Shown here piece after piece: positions 1 to 8,900 of a stretch of DNA of 64,000 nucleotides; positions within the stretch are counted from its first letter, which is position 1, and the number at the start of each line of letters is the position of its first letter. Both the position numbers and the translations under genes were made by a program. The notes under the pieces are model-generated. The model was given only the letters and a program-made list of their open reading frames with translations. It did not search any database and was not told where the DNA came from. The stretch covers positions 62,001-126,000 of the forward strand of contig NZ_CAOJCN010000005.1 in the NCBI RefSeq assembly GCF_948329515.1, written 5' to 3'. Source of the stretch: Cohnella rhizoplanae (GTDB lineage: Bacteria > Bacillota > Bacilli > Paenibacillales > Paenibacillaceae).

Positions 1-295
1 CATACATGTTGTATCCCAAAAAAATCATCCAGTGAAAGCCCATCATGCCGGGAAACGCCCAGAAATACAGCCCCATCGCCAAGCCGATCATGCTGGGCGC
101 GCCGGCCGAGTACAGACTCCATGCACCGGATCTGATAGGTCTGAGCAGCTTGTAGCCCAAGACGACATATCCTGCGAACGATGCGGTCATGACGAGAGCG
201 AGGGAAAACGCCGCCGGACTCGACAGGTAAAAGGGAATGGCGGCCATCGAAATGCCCAAGTGCAAGGCCAGGGAAAGCAAGAGATTGCGCAGCAT
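1..295 (-). CDS. Hypothetical membrane protein, 3' end outside the window
   Basis: Reading the minus strand from an ATG at 295 gives an open frame to the window edge, about 98 residues, with no stop. The peptide begins MLRNLLLSLALH and is very hydrophobic, with at least three likely membrane helices, so it is an integral membrane protein of unknown role. An AAGGGGG ribosome-binding site lies about 8 bases before this ATG. An in-frame ATG at 316 is possible but has no such site. I do not recognise the family. It is divergent from the lipoprotein gene at 486. Confidence 0.6.
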   Translation of the reverse strand, partial: MLRNLLLSLALHLGISMAAIPFYLSSPAAFSLALVMTASFAGYVVLGYKLLRPIRSGAWSLYSAGAPSMIGLAMGLYFWAFPGMMGFHWMIFLGYNMY

Positions 296-347
296 AGCTT
301 CGCCCCCTTCACCCATGAGACTCGTGCCCGACTGCTTTCATCTTAAC

Positions 348-376
348 TTGATTTACATTTTTCTTCCATACATAAT
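348..376 (+). promoter_or_regulatory. Sigma-A-like promoter for the propeller lipoprotein
   Basis: TTGATT (348-353) and CATAAT (371-376) are separated by 17 bases in an AT-rich stretch, facing the gene at 486. The implied start of transcription is near 383, giving a leader of about 100 bases. This rests on sequence match only. Confidence 0.4.
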
Positions 377-485
377 CTTCGCGCGCCTTATTCCGACAAT
401 CGCATGGCAACCTCTTCTCGATGCGATTCGTCTAACTACTTGAAGGATAAACTACTACCACCATGAAGAAACGGAGATGAATCGT

Positions 486-1784
486 ATGTCGACCACTTTA
501 ACCTCTAAATGGCTCAGCCTCCTGCTGGCCTCGTTCATACTCGCCGTGCCGCTGACCGCATGCGGCAGCACGCAGGCTGCCGACGGCGGCTCGCAAGCCA
601 CCGCCACTACCTCTCCCGCCGCTACCGCTTCGGCCTCGCCGACGTCGTCCGCGACCGGCGCAGGCGCAGCCTCGCCGTCCGCCATTCCGGCGCAGACGGC
701 CTCGGCCGAGCCGACCGCCTCGCCATCCCCATCGCCGACCACGGTCGCATCGAACCCGCAAACCGTCGTCCTGGGCACGCCGACCGCGCTGCGAATGGCC
801 GACTTCAAGCATGGCTGGGCAGGCGGCGCCGGCTGGATTGCCAGAACCGACGACGGCGGCAAGACCTGGAGGACGCAGTTCAAGCAAAAGTATGAAGTGC
901 AGCAGATCTTCGCCCTGAACGAACAGAAGGCTTGGGCCACCCTCGATACCGGCGACGCCAAGTCCGTCAAGCTCGTGAAGACAACGGACGGCGGCAAGAC
1001 CTGGAGCGAAGCCGGTCAAGCGCCGGGCCACGACTTCGTGCATTTTGTCAGCGACAAAGAAGCATTCAGCGGCCAATGGACGACGACCGACGGCGGCAAG
1101 ACGTGGAAGGCGCTCCAGGTGCCTGAAGGCCAGGTGGGCGAAGTATACTTCCATGACCGGAACAACGGCTGGGCCGTGACGCAAGCGGCAGGCAAGAAGT
1201 TCAGCTTCCTGCGCACCAAGGACGGCGGGAAGTCCTGGCAGTCCGTCTACTCCAAGGCTTGGGAAGAACCGTTGAACGGAGCCGTCATCCGCTCGGCCGG
1301 CCAGAACGATGCATGGATCGAGCTTATCGGGGGTTCGGGCATGTCGCAAACCTCGTACTCGCTGTTCCACACGGCGGATGGCGGCAAGAGCTGGCAGCCC
1401 GTCGTCGCCAACAGTACGGCCGGCGCCGGACCCGCGCCCGGCTTCAAGACGGACGACAAGAGCGTGCCGTCCAACGCAGGCAGCAAGCCGGGCACCCTCT
1501 ACGTCGTGGACACGAAGACGGCGTTCCTGGGCGGCCAATGCCCTGCGTGCGACAACGGAAACACCCTCGGCTACACGACGGACGGCGGCAAAACGTGGGT
1601 CAACGACAAGCCGCAGCTGCCGGGCTACGGCAAGCAGCTGATCGCGGCGGCGGATGCGAAGCATGTATGGTGGATCCTCACCGACGCCGATAACCCATCC
1701 GTCATGTACACGTCGACGGACAGCGGCGCGCACTGGACCAAGGCGCACTCGTTCGCGAAGCCGAATAGCGGCGCGGCAAAGTAA
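486..1784 (+). CDS. Lipoprotein with YCF48/BNR-type beta-propeller repeats
   Basis: The 432-residue product has a lipoprotein signal peptide ending in the lipobox LTAC (Cys26), so it should be lipid-anchored on the outer face of the membrane. A Ser/Thr/Ala/Pro-rich linker of about 60 residues follows. Seven repeats of the DGGKTW type (DDGGKTW, TDGGKTW, KDGGKSW, ADGGKSW, DSGAHW and similar) are typical of sialidase-like/YCF48 beta-propellers. No catalytic residues are evident, so a binding or scaffold role is more likely than catalysis. An ATG at 477 is in frame, but GGAG abuts it. The same GGAG lies 9 bases before the ATG at 486, which is why I chose that start. It ends just before a strong terminator shared with the convergent lspA. 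Confidence 0.85.
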   Translation: MSTTLTSKWLSLLLASFILAVPLTACGSTQAADGGSQATATTSPAATASASPTSSATGAGAASPSAIPAQTASAEPTASPSPSPTTVASNPQTVVLGTPTALRMADFKHGWAGGAGWIARTDDGGKTWRTQFKQKYEVQQIFALNEQKAWATLDTGDAKSVKLVKTTDGGKTWSEAGQAPGHDFVHFVSDKEAFSGQWTTTDGGKTWKALQVPEGQVGEVYFHDRNNGWAVTQAAGKKFSFLRTKDGGKSWQSVYSKAWEEPLNGAVIRSAGQNDAWIELIGGSGMSQTSYSLFHTADGGKSWQPVVANSTAGAGPAPGFKTDDKSVPSNAGSKPGTLYVVDTKTAFLGGQCPACDNGNTLGYTTDGGKTWVNDKPQLPGYGKQLIAAADAKHVWWILTDADNPSVMYTSTDSGAHWTKAHSFAKPNSGAAK

Positions 1785-1794
1785 TTTAAGGTGC

Positions 1795-1850
1795 GCAAAA
1801 AAGAAGCATCCCCGCTCGCGTTGACGAGCTGCGGGATGCTTCTTTTTTGC
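1795..1850. terminator. Bidirectional terminator between the lipoprotein gene and lspA
   Basis: An 18-base perfect inverted repeat (1795-1812 with 1833-1850) has A6 on one side and T6 on the other. An inner GCTCG/CGAGC stem extends it. It works as a rho-independent terminator for both convergent genes. Confidence 0.9.
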
Positions 1851-1867
1851 AACCCTTCATGCCGGCA

Positions 1868-2443
1868 TTACCGGGCTTCGCATTCCTTCGGCTCCACAGG
1901 ACCTGTCTCCTTGCGCGCTCTTCTCGAAGCGAGCAGCATCCCCGCGATTCCGAGCAGCACGCCGACGTTGATCGCGAGATCCGCCAGATTCATGATGCCT
2001 CTGCTGCCCGTCCATTCCAGAAAGTCCGTCACTCTCGCGAAGAGCAGGCGATCGATCGCGTTGCCGACGGCCCCGCCTGCGAAGAAGCCGGCGCCTGCGG
2101 CGAACCATGCGTTCTCGAGCTTGCCCCGGCGCTGCGCGTAGATCACCCAGGCGACAACGGCGATGGCCACCGGGATGAACAACCGGCCCCATCCTTCGAA
2201 CGAGCCGCCTGCGGCACCCGTATTCTCGATATGCGTGAACTGCAGCACGCCAGGCCAGAAGGCCTGGGTCTCGTCGATCGGCAGCCAGCGCCGAACCGCG
2301 ATCTTGGACAGCTGATCGACCGCGACGACGGCAGCTAGCACAAGATACACGACACGGGATTCAATTCGCCTCCGCCTCGAACCTTCGGAAATCTGCTCCG
2401 CTGTCATGGCGTACGCTTCAGCGGCTTGACGCTCGTCTTGCAT
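1868..2443 (-). CDS. lspA: Lipoprotein signal peptidase II
   Basis: This 191-residue membrane aspartyl peptidase cleaves diacylglyceryl-modified prolipoproteins before the lipobox cysteine. The two family aspartates sit in NAIDRL (Asp131) and NLADLAIN (Asp155), and the conserved VDQLSK and ENTGAAGG segments are also present. Four membrane helices are predictable. GAGGAGG lies 7 bases before the ATG at 2443, so I reject longer in-frame starts. About 28 charged residues precede the first helix, longer than usual. It lies 111 bases downstream of a BlaI/M56 pair. As I know it, the housekeeping lspA of Bacilli usually sits by rluD and pyr genes, so this may be a second, regulated copy. Confidence 0.92.
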   Translation of the reverse strand: MQDERQAAEAYAMTAEQISEGSRRRRIESRVVYLVLAAVVAVDQLSKIAVRRWLPIDETQAFWPGVLQFTHIENTGAAGGSFEGWGRLFIPVAIAVVAWVIYAQRRGKLENAWFAAGAGFFAGGAVGNAIDRLLFARVTDFLEWTGSRGIMNLADLAINVGVLLGIAGMLLASRRARKETGPVEPKECEAR

Positions 2444-2554
2444 GGCAATTCCTCCTCTATGCCTTTGATACGCGTGCCGGAAGCACTCCGTTGCGGCGAA
2501 CCGACAGCCCGCGATAGTCATGCCCGATGGGCAAGGCTTCGGCGATCCGCTCCT

Positions 2555-3394
2555 TTAGCCGTGAGCGGCGAGGAGCAGCAGCCCCAGCATCGCGAGCGAT
2601 AGCAGCGTCGAACGGACCGGCGGCCGCAACGAGGGCCTGTAGTGCGGGTCGAGCAGCAGCCGGATGCGGACGTTGACCGATGCGTCGGCGAACGATGCGC
2701 TCGCTGCGGGCCCCGCTGCCGCGCCGCCCTGACGAAGCAGCTTGAGCAGCGCGCTGCCCAGCGCCTTGGCGCTGCCGGAAGCCGCGATCGCGTGCCGGTC
2801 GGCCATCACCTCGATCGCCATGCGGTACTTATCCTCGGTCCAGCCTATCAGCGGAACGTACCACAGCGCCCTGCGCATCAGCGACAGCGCGAACAGGGCG
2901 AGCGGATCTCTGCGCAGCATATGATGCCGCTCGTGCGCGATGACGGCCGCGATCTCGGATGGATCGAGCAGCCGCAGGAGACCCGTCGACAGCACGATCC
3001 GGGGGCGCACGAAGCCGATGGTCATCGCGACGGGCGCTTCATCCCGGATCACCGTCAACTCTCGCTCGCCGAAGCCGAACCTGCGCGCATACCTGCGGGT
3101 ACCGCGCCGGTCGGCCGCGTATCGAAGCATACGGCCGAACCGCCGGGAGAAGCCCGCTTCGCGGATCGCGAACCGCAGACATACGGCGAGCGTGGACACG
3201 ATGACCGCGCTCATCAAAGGAAGCGATATCGGAAAACCTAAGTAGCGGAACCCGGCGACGCAGTAGTCGAACAGCACGAATGGCATCCGTACGCAAAATA
3301 CGACCTTCAGCACGAACATGGCCATCTGCGCCACGACGAACGCCGAAGCGGCCAATGAGGCGGCCAGCAGCCATCTCGAGCGGGCTTCCCACAT
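2555..3394 (-). CDS. M56 (BlaR1/MecR1-like) membrane metalloprotease
   Basis: The 279-residue protein has N-terminal membrane helices and the zinc motif HERHH (His154, Glu155, His158), with the likely third ligand Glu195 in MAIEVMAD. This is the cytosolic-facing protease module of BlaR1/MecR1, which inactivates a BlaI-type repressor. It ends with a single hydrophobic segment and has no extracellular penicillin-binding sensor domain, so it is not a classical beta-lactam receptor. The start is 2 bases after the stop of the BlaI-like gene, with GGAACG as ribosome-binding site. The signal it responds to is unknown. Confidence 0.85.
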   Translation of the reverse strand: MWEARSRWLLAASLAASAFVVAQMAMFVLKVVFCVRMPFVLFDYCVAGFRYLGFPISLPLMSAVIVSTLAVCLRFAIREAGFSRRFGRMLRYAADRRGTRRYARRFGFGERELTVIRDEAPVAMTIGFVRPRIVLSTGLLRLLDPSEIAAVIAHERHHMLRRDPLALFALSLMRRALWYVPLIGWTEDKYRMAIEVMADRHAIAASGSAKALGSALLKLLRQGGAAAGPAASASFADASVNVRIRLLLDPHYRPSLRPPVRSTLLSLAMLGLLLLAAHG

Positions 3395-3396
3395 GA

Positions 3397-3816
3397 TTAT
3401 CGTTCCTTTTTGTGTTGTTTAAGCTGCCGTTCCAGCTGCTCCAGCAGATCGGGGTCGACCTGCTCCAGCGCATCGACCATATGCGCGACCGCGCGCGAGC
3501 CGAACTCCTGCACCAGCTCGAAGGTCAGCTCCTTGGACTGCGCTTCGAGAAATGCGTCCCGGGTAAGCACGGGTAAGTAGCGATGGGACTTGGATGCCGT
3601 CTTCTTGCTCAGGACCCCCTTGTCCACCAGCCGGTTCATCACGGTCATCACCGTGTTAAAGCTCATCGCCTTATCCTGGTTCAGCGCCTGCTGCACTTCT
3701 TTGATGGTCAGCTCGCCGGGAGCGTCCCACAGCGCGCTCATGATCCGGGCTTCCAGCGGGCCGAAAAACCGTTCAAGTCCGCTGCTGCCGTGAAACCTGA
3801 AATTTTGTAGCTTCAT
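3397..3816 (-). CDS. BlaI/MecI/CopY-family repressor
   Basis: The 139-residue winged-helix protein has the family pattern ERFFGPLEARIMSALW near residue 15 and the recognition region around FNTVMTVMNRLVDKG (about residues 50-70). A dimerisation tail follows. Members bind palindromes overlapping their own promoter and are cleaved by, or respond to, the partner M56 protease encoded next. A strong promoter lies just upstream. The operon probably continues through the M56 gene and perhaps lspA. Confidence 0.92.
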   Translation of the reverse strand: MKLQNFRFHGSSGLERFFGPLEARIMSALWDAPGELTIKEVQQALNQDKAMSFNTVMTVMNRLVDKGVLSKKTASKSHRYLPVLTRDAFLEAQSKELTFELVQEFGSRAVAHMVDALEQVDPDLLEQLERQLKQHKKER

Positions 3817-3841
3817 CGCCTACACATCCTTCACACTACGG

Positions 3842-3871
3842 ATTATAGTTTTCCGGCGGCTTCCCAGTCAA
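3842..3871 (-). promoter_or_regulatory. Promoter of the blaI-like operon
   Basis: On the minus strand, TTGACT (3866-3871) and TATAAT (3842-3847) are spaced by 18 bases, about 26 bases upstream of the ATG at 3816. A short leader and a strong -10 fit an autoregulated repressor gene. I could not settle on an operator palindrome. Confidence 0.6.
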
Positions 3872-3910
3872 TGTTCGGAGCATTCCCCCTCGAAAGTCGC
3901 CGTTCCACGC

Positions 3911-3948
3911 AAAAAAGACTTCGCTCCGAGCCTGCCGGAATGAAGTCT
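3911..3948 (-). terminator. Terminator of the 3967-5691 operon
   Basis: On the minus strand an AGACTTC/GAAGTCT stem with an extended TTCC/GGAG part is followed by T6. It lies 19 bases past the stop at 3967. Confidence 0.75.
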
Positions 3949-3966
3949 GCCTTCGCTTTATCGTCG

Positions 3967-4416
3967 TTAGTCCGCTCTGCGGATAAAACGCAAATGCCAC
4001 CGCAGGAACAAGAGACCGAGCACGTAGACCGGCAGCGAGTAATACCACTTCCAGCCCTTGTATTCCAGGTAACTGGTCTTGATCGACACCCACTCGAACA
4101 CCAGCGCGAGAGCGGTGACGAGGATCAGGTATCCGATGAACCGCTTGGCGCCGTCCGGCATAAAGTTCAAGGCCAGTACGCCGGCCGTCGGCGGGAGCGC
4201 GATCTGCAGGATAAGGTCCGACGTCGAGATGTCAGGATTGATGAAGTCGTACAGGTCGAGCACCAATCCGCAAAAGAGATCCGTGTAGATCGTCAGGGAG
4301 ATCATAACAAAATACGTAATATAGATTTCCCTTCCCGTAAGCCGCTTGGGCAAAAAAATCAATGCGGCGATGGCCACGACGGCGCTGGCGTAAGCAAGCA
4401 GATTCCCTGAATGCAT
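3967..4416 (-). CDS. CBO0543-like integral membrane protein
   Basis: The 149-residue protein has four or five membrane helices and ends LRWHLRFIRRAD. The pattern FEWVSIKT...YKGWKWYYS near residues 110-130 and the charged FIRR tail match the CBO0543 family of small Bacilli membrane proteins, whose function is unknown. The ATG at 4416 is chosen because the hydrophobic part begins there and AGGGTG precedes it. Upstream in-frame starts would add a basic stretch that overlaps the preceding gene. It is the last gene of a three-gene operon. Confidence 0.65.
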   Translation of the reverse strand: MHSGNLLAYASAVVAIAALIFLPKRLTGREIYITYFVMISLTIYTDLFCGLVLDLYDFINPDISTSDLILQIALPPTAGVLALNFMPDGAKRFIGYLILVTALALVFEWVSIKTSYLEYKGWKWYYSLPVYVLGLLFLRWHLRFIRRAD

Positions 4417-4444
4417 CGGATCACCCTGTCCTCCGTAATTCGGT

Positions 4445-4903
4445 TTATTTCGTTTTGGCCAAGCCGAGCGCTCTGTGATCCCATAGGATGTCTGACGCGA
4501 GCGACGCTTGTTCTTCTTCGCAGGTGACGACCAGGATGACGTCCCCCCGCTTGCCCTTGAGGAGAGCGGTACGATTTCTGCGACGCGTCCGAAGATAGAG
4601 GAGCCCATTGATGGCCACGCCGAGCGTGAACCCGACCGCTCCCCCGATAATCCCCCAGATCACCGGCCCCCAAGTCCATACGAACCCTTTGCTTGCTCCG
4701 ACCGTAGCGAACATGAAGGCGAGGACCATCCCTTTGTCCATAAAGGAGAAGCCATCCGCGCGGTGCAGGCTGTCCATCAGCCGCGGCTCCTCCTTGCGAA
4801 GGTCCAGCGGCACGGCATATATCGACGTTATGCCATGCGACTCCAGCTCGGTAATGGCGAGCTCGAGAAAGGTCGAGTAATCAAAGGTCGCGAAGATCTG
4901 CAT
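4445..4903 (-). CDS. Hypothetical protein with two central membrane helices
   Basis: The 152-residue product starts MQIFATFDYS. It has a short alpha/beta-like N-terminal part (about residues 1-45) with LELAITELESHGI, two glycine-rich hydrophobic segments (about 58-105), then a basic stretch and a soluble C-terminal tail. Its ATG overlaps the stop of the upstream gene (TGATG), so the two are translationally coupled. I do not recognise a family. The N-terminal part could be a small regulatory fold, but that is a guess. Confidence 0.65.
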   Translation of the reverse strand: MQIFATFDYSTFLELAITELESHGITSIYAVPLDLRKEEPRLMDSLHRADGFSFMDKGMVLAFMFATVGASKGFVWTWGPVIWGIIGGAVGFTLGVAINGLLYLRTRRRNRTALLKGKRGDVILVVTCEEEQASLASDILWDHRALGLAKTK

Positions 4904-5691
4904 CAATCCACTTTGCTCCCGATCGTCAGTTTGACGCCTGACGGCTGATAGTTCCGAATTAAGTGATTCTTGAGCGCGTGGTCGAAAAGCTTGTTGTTCT
5001 CGACGCAGCTGACGTACGCATCGTAAATCGTAAAAAAGTAAAAGGACGGCACATACAGCAGCCACTGTGCGTCCACTACCTTCGAAGCGGAACGCGCATC
5101 CCCGAGAATGAGGTCATGCACGGCGAGGATCAAGTGAGATTCGCGCACGAGCACGATGGTACTCATCAGGATAAAGACCGCCAGTACGATGCGATGGAGA
5201 TACAGCTGTCCGACGCTGGGTATGCCCATCGACCAGATGGCCGCGACCCACGGCTTGCGCTTATCGAGATAATTCACCTCGAGCGCTCCGATGCTGAATT
5301 CGCTGAATATCGCGTTTTCCCGCCGGGCGAGCGCGTACACCTTGTTCATGTCCACCGCCGTCCGATAGCTGTCCCAGATCGCGAACATATAGACTGGAAT
5401 GTAGAGGGACATGAACCGCGGGTCGAGAACGTCCCTGGCCGCTTGGAATTGACCGTTGAACGAATAAACGATGGCGAGATTCAGGTGGATTTTCTGATTG
5501 ATGAAAACCTCCCATAATACCAGCGCGTACCCGCGAATGTACTTGTTCAGCAGCAGATGGCCGAAGCCCGGGAACGCCGTCGACCAGCAGGCGATCGTGA
5601 ACGGATTGCGCTTGTGGATCTGCGTCGTACCGAACATGCTGACGTAAGCGAGATAGCGTTTGGCGCGAAAGGGATTGGAGAAATTGTTCAT
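4903..5691 (-). CDS. Hypothetical multi-pass membrane protein
   Basis: The 262-residue protein has several membrane segments arranged as two similar halves. Each starts with a PG/PS-x-GQ/GH-type turn: FPGFGHLLLNKY near residue 40 and IPSVGQLYLHR near residue 160. That pattern resembles internally duplicated small membrane-domain proteins. The ATG at 5691 has GGAG 8 bases upstream and is preferred over an in-frame start 36 bases earlier. It is the first gene of a compact operon with the genes at 4445 and 3967. No function can be assigned. Confidence 0.65.
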   Translation of the reverse strand: MNNFSNPFRAKRYLAYVSMFGTTQIHKRNPFTIACWSTAFPGFGHLLLNKYIRGYALVLWEVFINQKIHLNLAIVYSFNGQFQAARDVLDPRFMSLYIPVYMFAIWDSYRTAVDMNKVYALARRENAIFSEFSIGALEVNYLDKRKPWVAAIWSMGIPSVGQLYLHRIVLAVFILMSTIVLVRESHLILAVHDLILGDARSASKVVDAQWLLYVPSFYFFTIYDAYVSCVENNKLFDHALKNHLIRNYQPSGVKLTIGSKVD

Positions 5692-5986
5692 CGGTTCACT
5701 CCGCAGTCCGTGTCCGGCGTTAAGCAAAATACGCGATTCGGCTGAACCGCACGGTTGTAGATTGTCCCTGGGCCGGATAAATTATCCGATGCAAATCTTC
5801 TAGCGAAAATATGCATGGCGATCGAGCCAGGCTGATTTGTTAGTCGTTGGCGTTGACATACGACAAAGAGGCTGTCCTCCGGGTCATTTGCATAACCGAA
5901 GGAAAGCCTCTTTGTGCGCATAGCCTAGTGACCGGTCAAAAAAGAAAGTGCCCTTCCCGTGTTCCTTCGTTCCTTGAGGTTGCTGG
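5692..5986. other. Intergenic region with one long hairpin
   Basis: This stretch lies between the operon at 3967-5691 and the giant mannanase gene. It contains an inverted repeat (ACAAAGAGGCT at 5863-5873 with AGCCTCTTTGT at 5905-5915, plus an inner TCCTCCGG/CCGAAGGA arm). That is probably the transcription terminator of the giant gene, though the T-tract is short. A 77-codon open frame here has no start signal and overlaps the hairpin. I see no convincing gene. Confidence 0.5.
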
Positions 5987-8900
5987 TTACTTCAAGCCCA
6001 GCAGCTTGTAAATGACCTGCGCCGCCTGCGCCCGGGTCGCCTGACCCTTCGGCGCGAACGTGCCGTCCGCGAAGCCGTTGATCAGGCCGGCTTCGGCCAG
6101 TTCTTGCACCGCTTCGCGGGCATAGTCGGCGATCGAAGCCTGATCTTTGAAGGCTGCGGCCTGACCGGACGCAGACTGCGGACCCGCCGGCGCGAGCGCT
6201 CGGGACAGCATCACCGCCATATCCTCGCGCGTGATCGTATCGCCTGCGCCGAAGGTGCCGTCGGCTCTGCCCTTCACGATGCCGAGCTTGGCTCCCGTCG
6301 CGACCGCGCCGTAATACCAGGCATCCGTCGCCACATCATCGAACGACGCCGTTGCCTGCGCGTCCTTCAGATCAAGCGCTTCGAGCAGCAGCTGCAGGAA
6401 CTCCGCCCGCGTCACCGCGCGGCCCGGCTCGAACTTGCCGGCTCCCGTGCCGCTGGCGATCTCCCGCGCCGCCAAAGCCTCGATCGCCTCCTGCGCCCAT
6501 GCCGCACCGGCCAGGTCGCCGAACGTTACGTCCGCATAGCCGATCGCATAGCGGCTGAAATGCTGCGGTTTGAACGCGATCGTGCCCGCCGACGCATCGA
6601 CTGCCGTCCGCTTGACCGGCGCAAGCGTACCGTCTTCCGCGATAGGGTACACGACGAGCTTGTGCGCCTGCTCGCCCGCCTTCGGCTTGTAATCCAACGT
6701 CACGCTTACCGCGCCGCCGTTCACGCCGAACGATGCCGGCTTCGCGCCGTCGACCGTCAGATTCAGCTCGTAGACCGGACGGTCGCCGATCTTGCTCTTC
6801 GCGTCAGCCGACAGCGAAGCCGCTTCGACTTTTGCGATCGTCAGCGTCAACTGCTGCGCATTCGCTGCGAGCAGGCCCGCGTCCGTCCGCACGACGATCG
6901 TCGCGCCGTTCGCGGTGACTGCGATCTCGCCGACGCCGCTCGCCGCGGCTGCGCTCAGAATATCCTGCAGCGGCAGTCGGACCGTCGCCGTGCCCGCGAT
7001 GGATGCCGCGCCCGTTTCGATCGCGATCTGCAGCCTGCCGTCCTTCGCGCCTGCCACCGCCTTTTTCACATCGTCCGCGCTCAAGGTAACCGCGATGTTG
7101 CCCTGCGCGTCCGGCGTCGCCTTTACGGCGACCTTGCCATCGGACACGACTGTGCCGGCATTGCCCGCCGGCGGCGTCGCCGTGCCCGGATTGCCCGTAT
7201 CCGGATTGCCCGTGCCCGGGTCGACCGGCGGCTCCTGCACGCTATTGTCCCGCGTCGCGAAGCGCGGCAAGCCTTCGATGCCGATGCTGTTCCGATAGAA
7301 GGCCTCCATCGCGTCCTTGGTGTTGTAGTTCCAGGTGCGGATGCCCCACGGCATCGCCAGCGTCCAGTCCGGCTGCGCCGCCTGCTCCTCCTGCGTCGGG
7401 AAGACGAACGTCTCGCCGATGATCATCGGCTTGCCGTCGGCCGCCGCGATGCGCTTGGCCTGCTCGTAGTGACGCTGCTGGTATCCGAGCGGATCGTAGA
7501 AGTCCACCGACAGGATATCGTAGTAGTCCTTGCCCGGATTGAAGCTGTTCCAGTCGTTCGCGTCATACTCGGCCAGACCGCCGTCCAGACCTTCGTAACG
7601 GTCGAACTTGGCGTCGCCGTCGGCATAGCCGTAGTTGTCCGGCAGGTCCTGGATATTCCACACCCAGATAATATTGGTGAGACCCTTTTCCTTTTCCATG
7701 TAATCGTGGAACATCCGGTACAGCGCCGCGCTCCCTTCTGGTCCCGGGCGTCCGCCCCACCAGAAGACGTGCTGGTTCATCTCGTGGAACGGCCGCAGCA
7801 TGACGGTCACGCCCGCGTCCTCGAGCTGCTGCAGGAACTTCGCGTATTCGTCCATCCGCAGCTTCCAGTTGGCGTTGAGCTCGGTGCCGTCGGTCAGCAG
7901 ATCCTTCCATTGATCGTTGTAAAGATAGCTGAAGATGCGGTTCGGACTCGGCAGCGTCTCCGGCGCCGTGTCTCCGCCCCAGCCGCCTTCCGCCTCTTGG
8001 GCGACCGTGTACTGCGGCGGCGAGACGTGGAACATGATCTGCACGAGACTTCCGTTCGTCCACTGGCGCTTGATCTCGTCGATCATGTTCTGCCGGTACG
8101 GCACCGTGCCTCCCGTCAGGAAGTCCGCGCTGTACAGCGCCGGATACACGCCGAATTCGTTGGCCACGCGCTGATGCAGCACGTCATTGGCCGCCGGGTT
8201 TGAGTAAGACTGATCGTGGTGCATCGCGGACAGCATGCCGTGCCCGGTGAGCTGCTTCAAGTAATCGACCACGTCGACGGCCGGCGCCAGATGGCCCACC
8301 GCGACGCTCAGCTCGGCATTGACGTCGATCGTGAACGTCGTGCCGTCCTGGTACAGCTTTACCTGCTTCAGCGTGATATTCGTATGCCCTTCCTTCAGGA
8401 AGTCGCCCTTCGGCACGAAGCGATCGAAGTTCGGCAATACCGACGCGTCCGAGGATTCATAAGTAGCCTGGACGATCTTCGCGCCCGCCGGGAGCGTCGC
8501 ATGCTCGTTCAGCAGCGAGATCAGGTTGCCGACGCCGTCGGCCTGAAGCTCCGTCTGCGCGAACGAGATCTCAGGCAGCACCGGCTTCTCGCCGAACACC
8601 AGCTGAATCTCATCCAATATCAGGGCACCTCCCGTAGCGTTGCCCACCTTGTTCACGTACAGCGCGAACGAGGCGACGCCCTTCGTGTTTAGCGTACCGC
8701 TGCCTTCCTTGCGCTTGAACTCGCCGATCGGGATGACGAGATGCTGCGGCGCTGTCGACGTCTTGTCGAATCCTGCGACGTTGTTCAGATGCGCTTCGTA
8801 CGAAGCGCCGTCCGACAGCTGCAGCAGGATGTCCTGTCCCTTGCCGTCCGTCTGCACCCGCAGCTCGACCGCCTCGAGGCCCGGCCAGTAGCCGTTCACC

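Noticed and set aside
2555..3816. Beta-lactamase resistance locus
   Set aside because: The M56 protein lacks the penicillin-binding sensor domain and no beta-lactamase or PBP2a gene is nearby.
5688..5921. Small minus-strand open frame of 77 codons
   Set aside because: It has no ribosome-binding site, overlaps a hairpin and the upstream gene start, and its composition is not protein-like.
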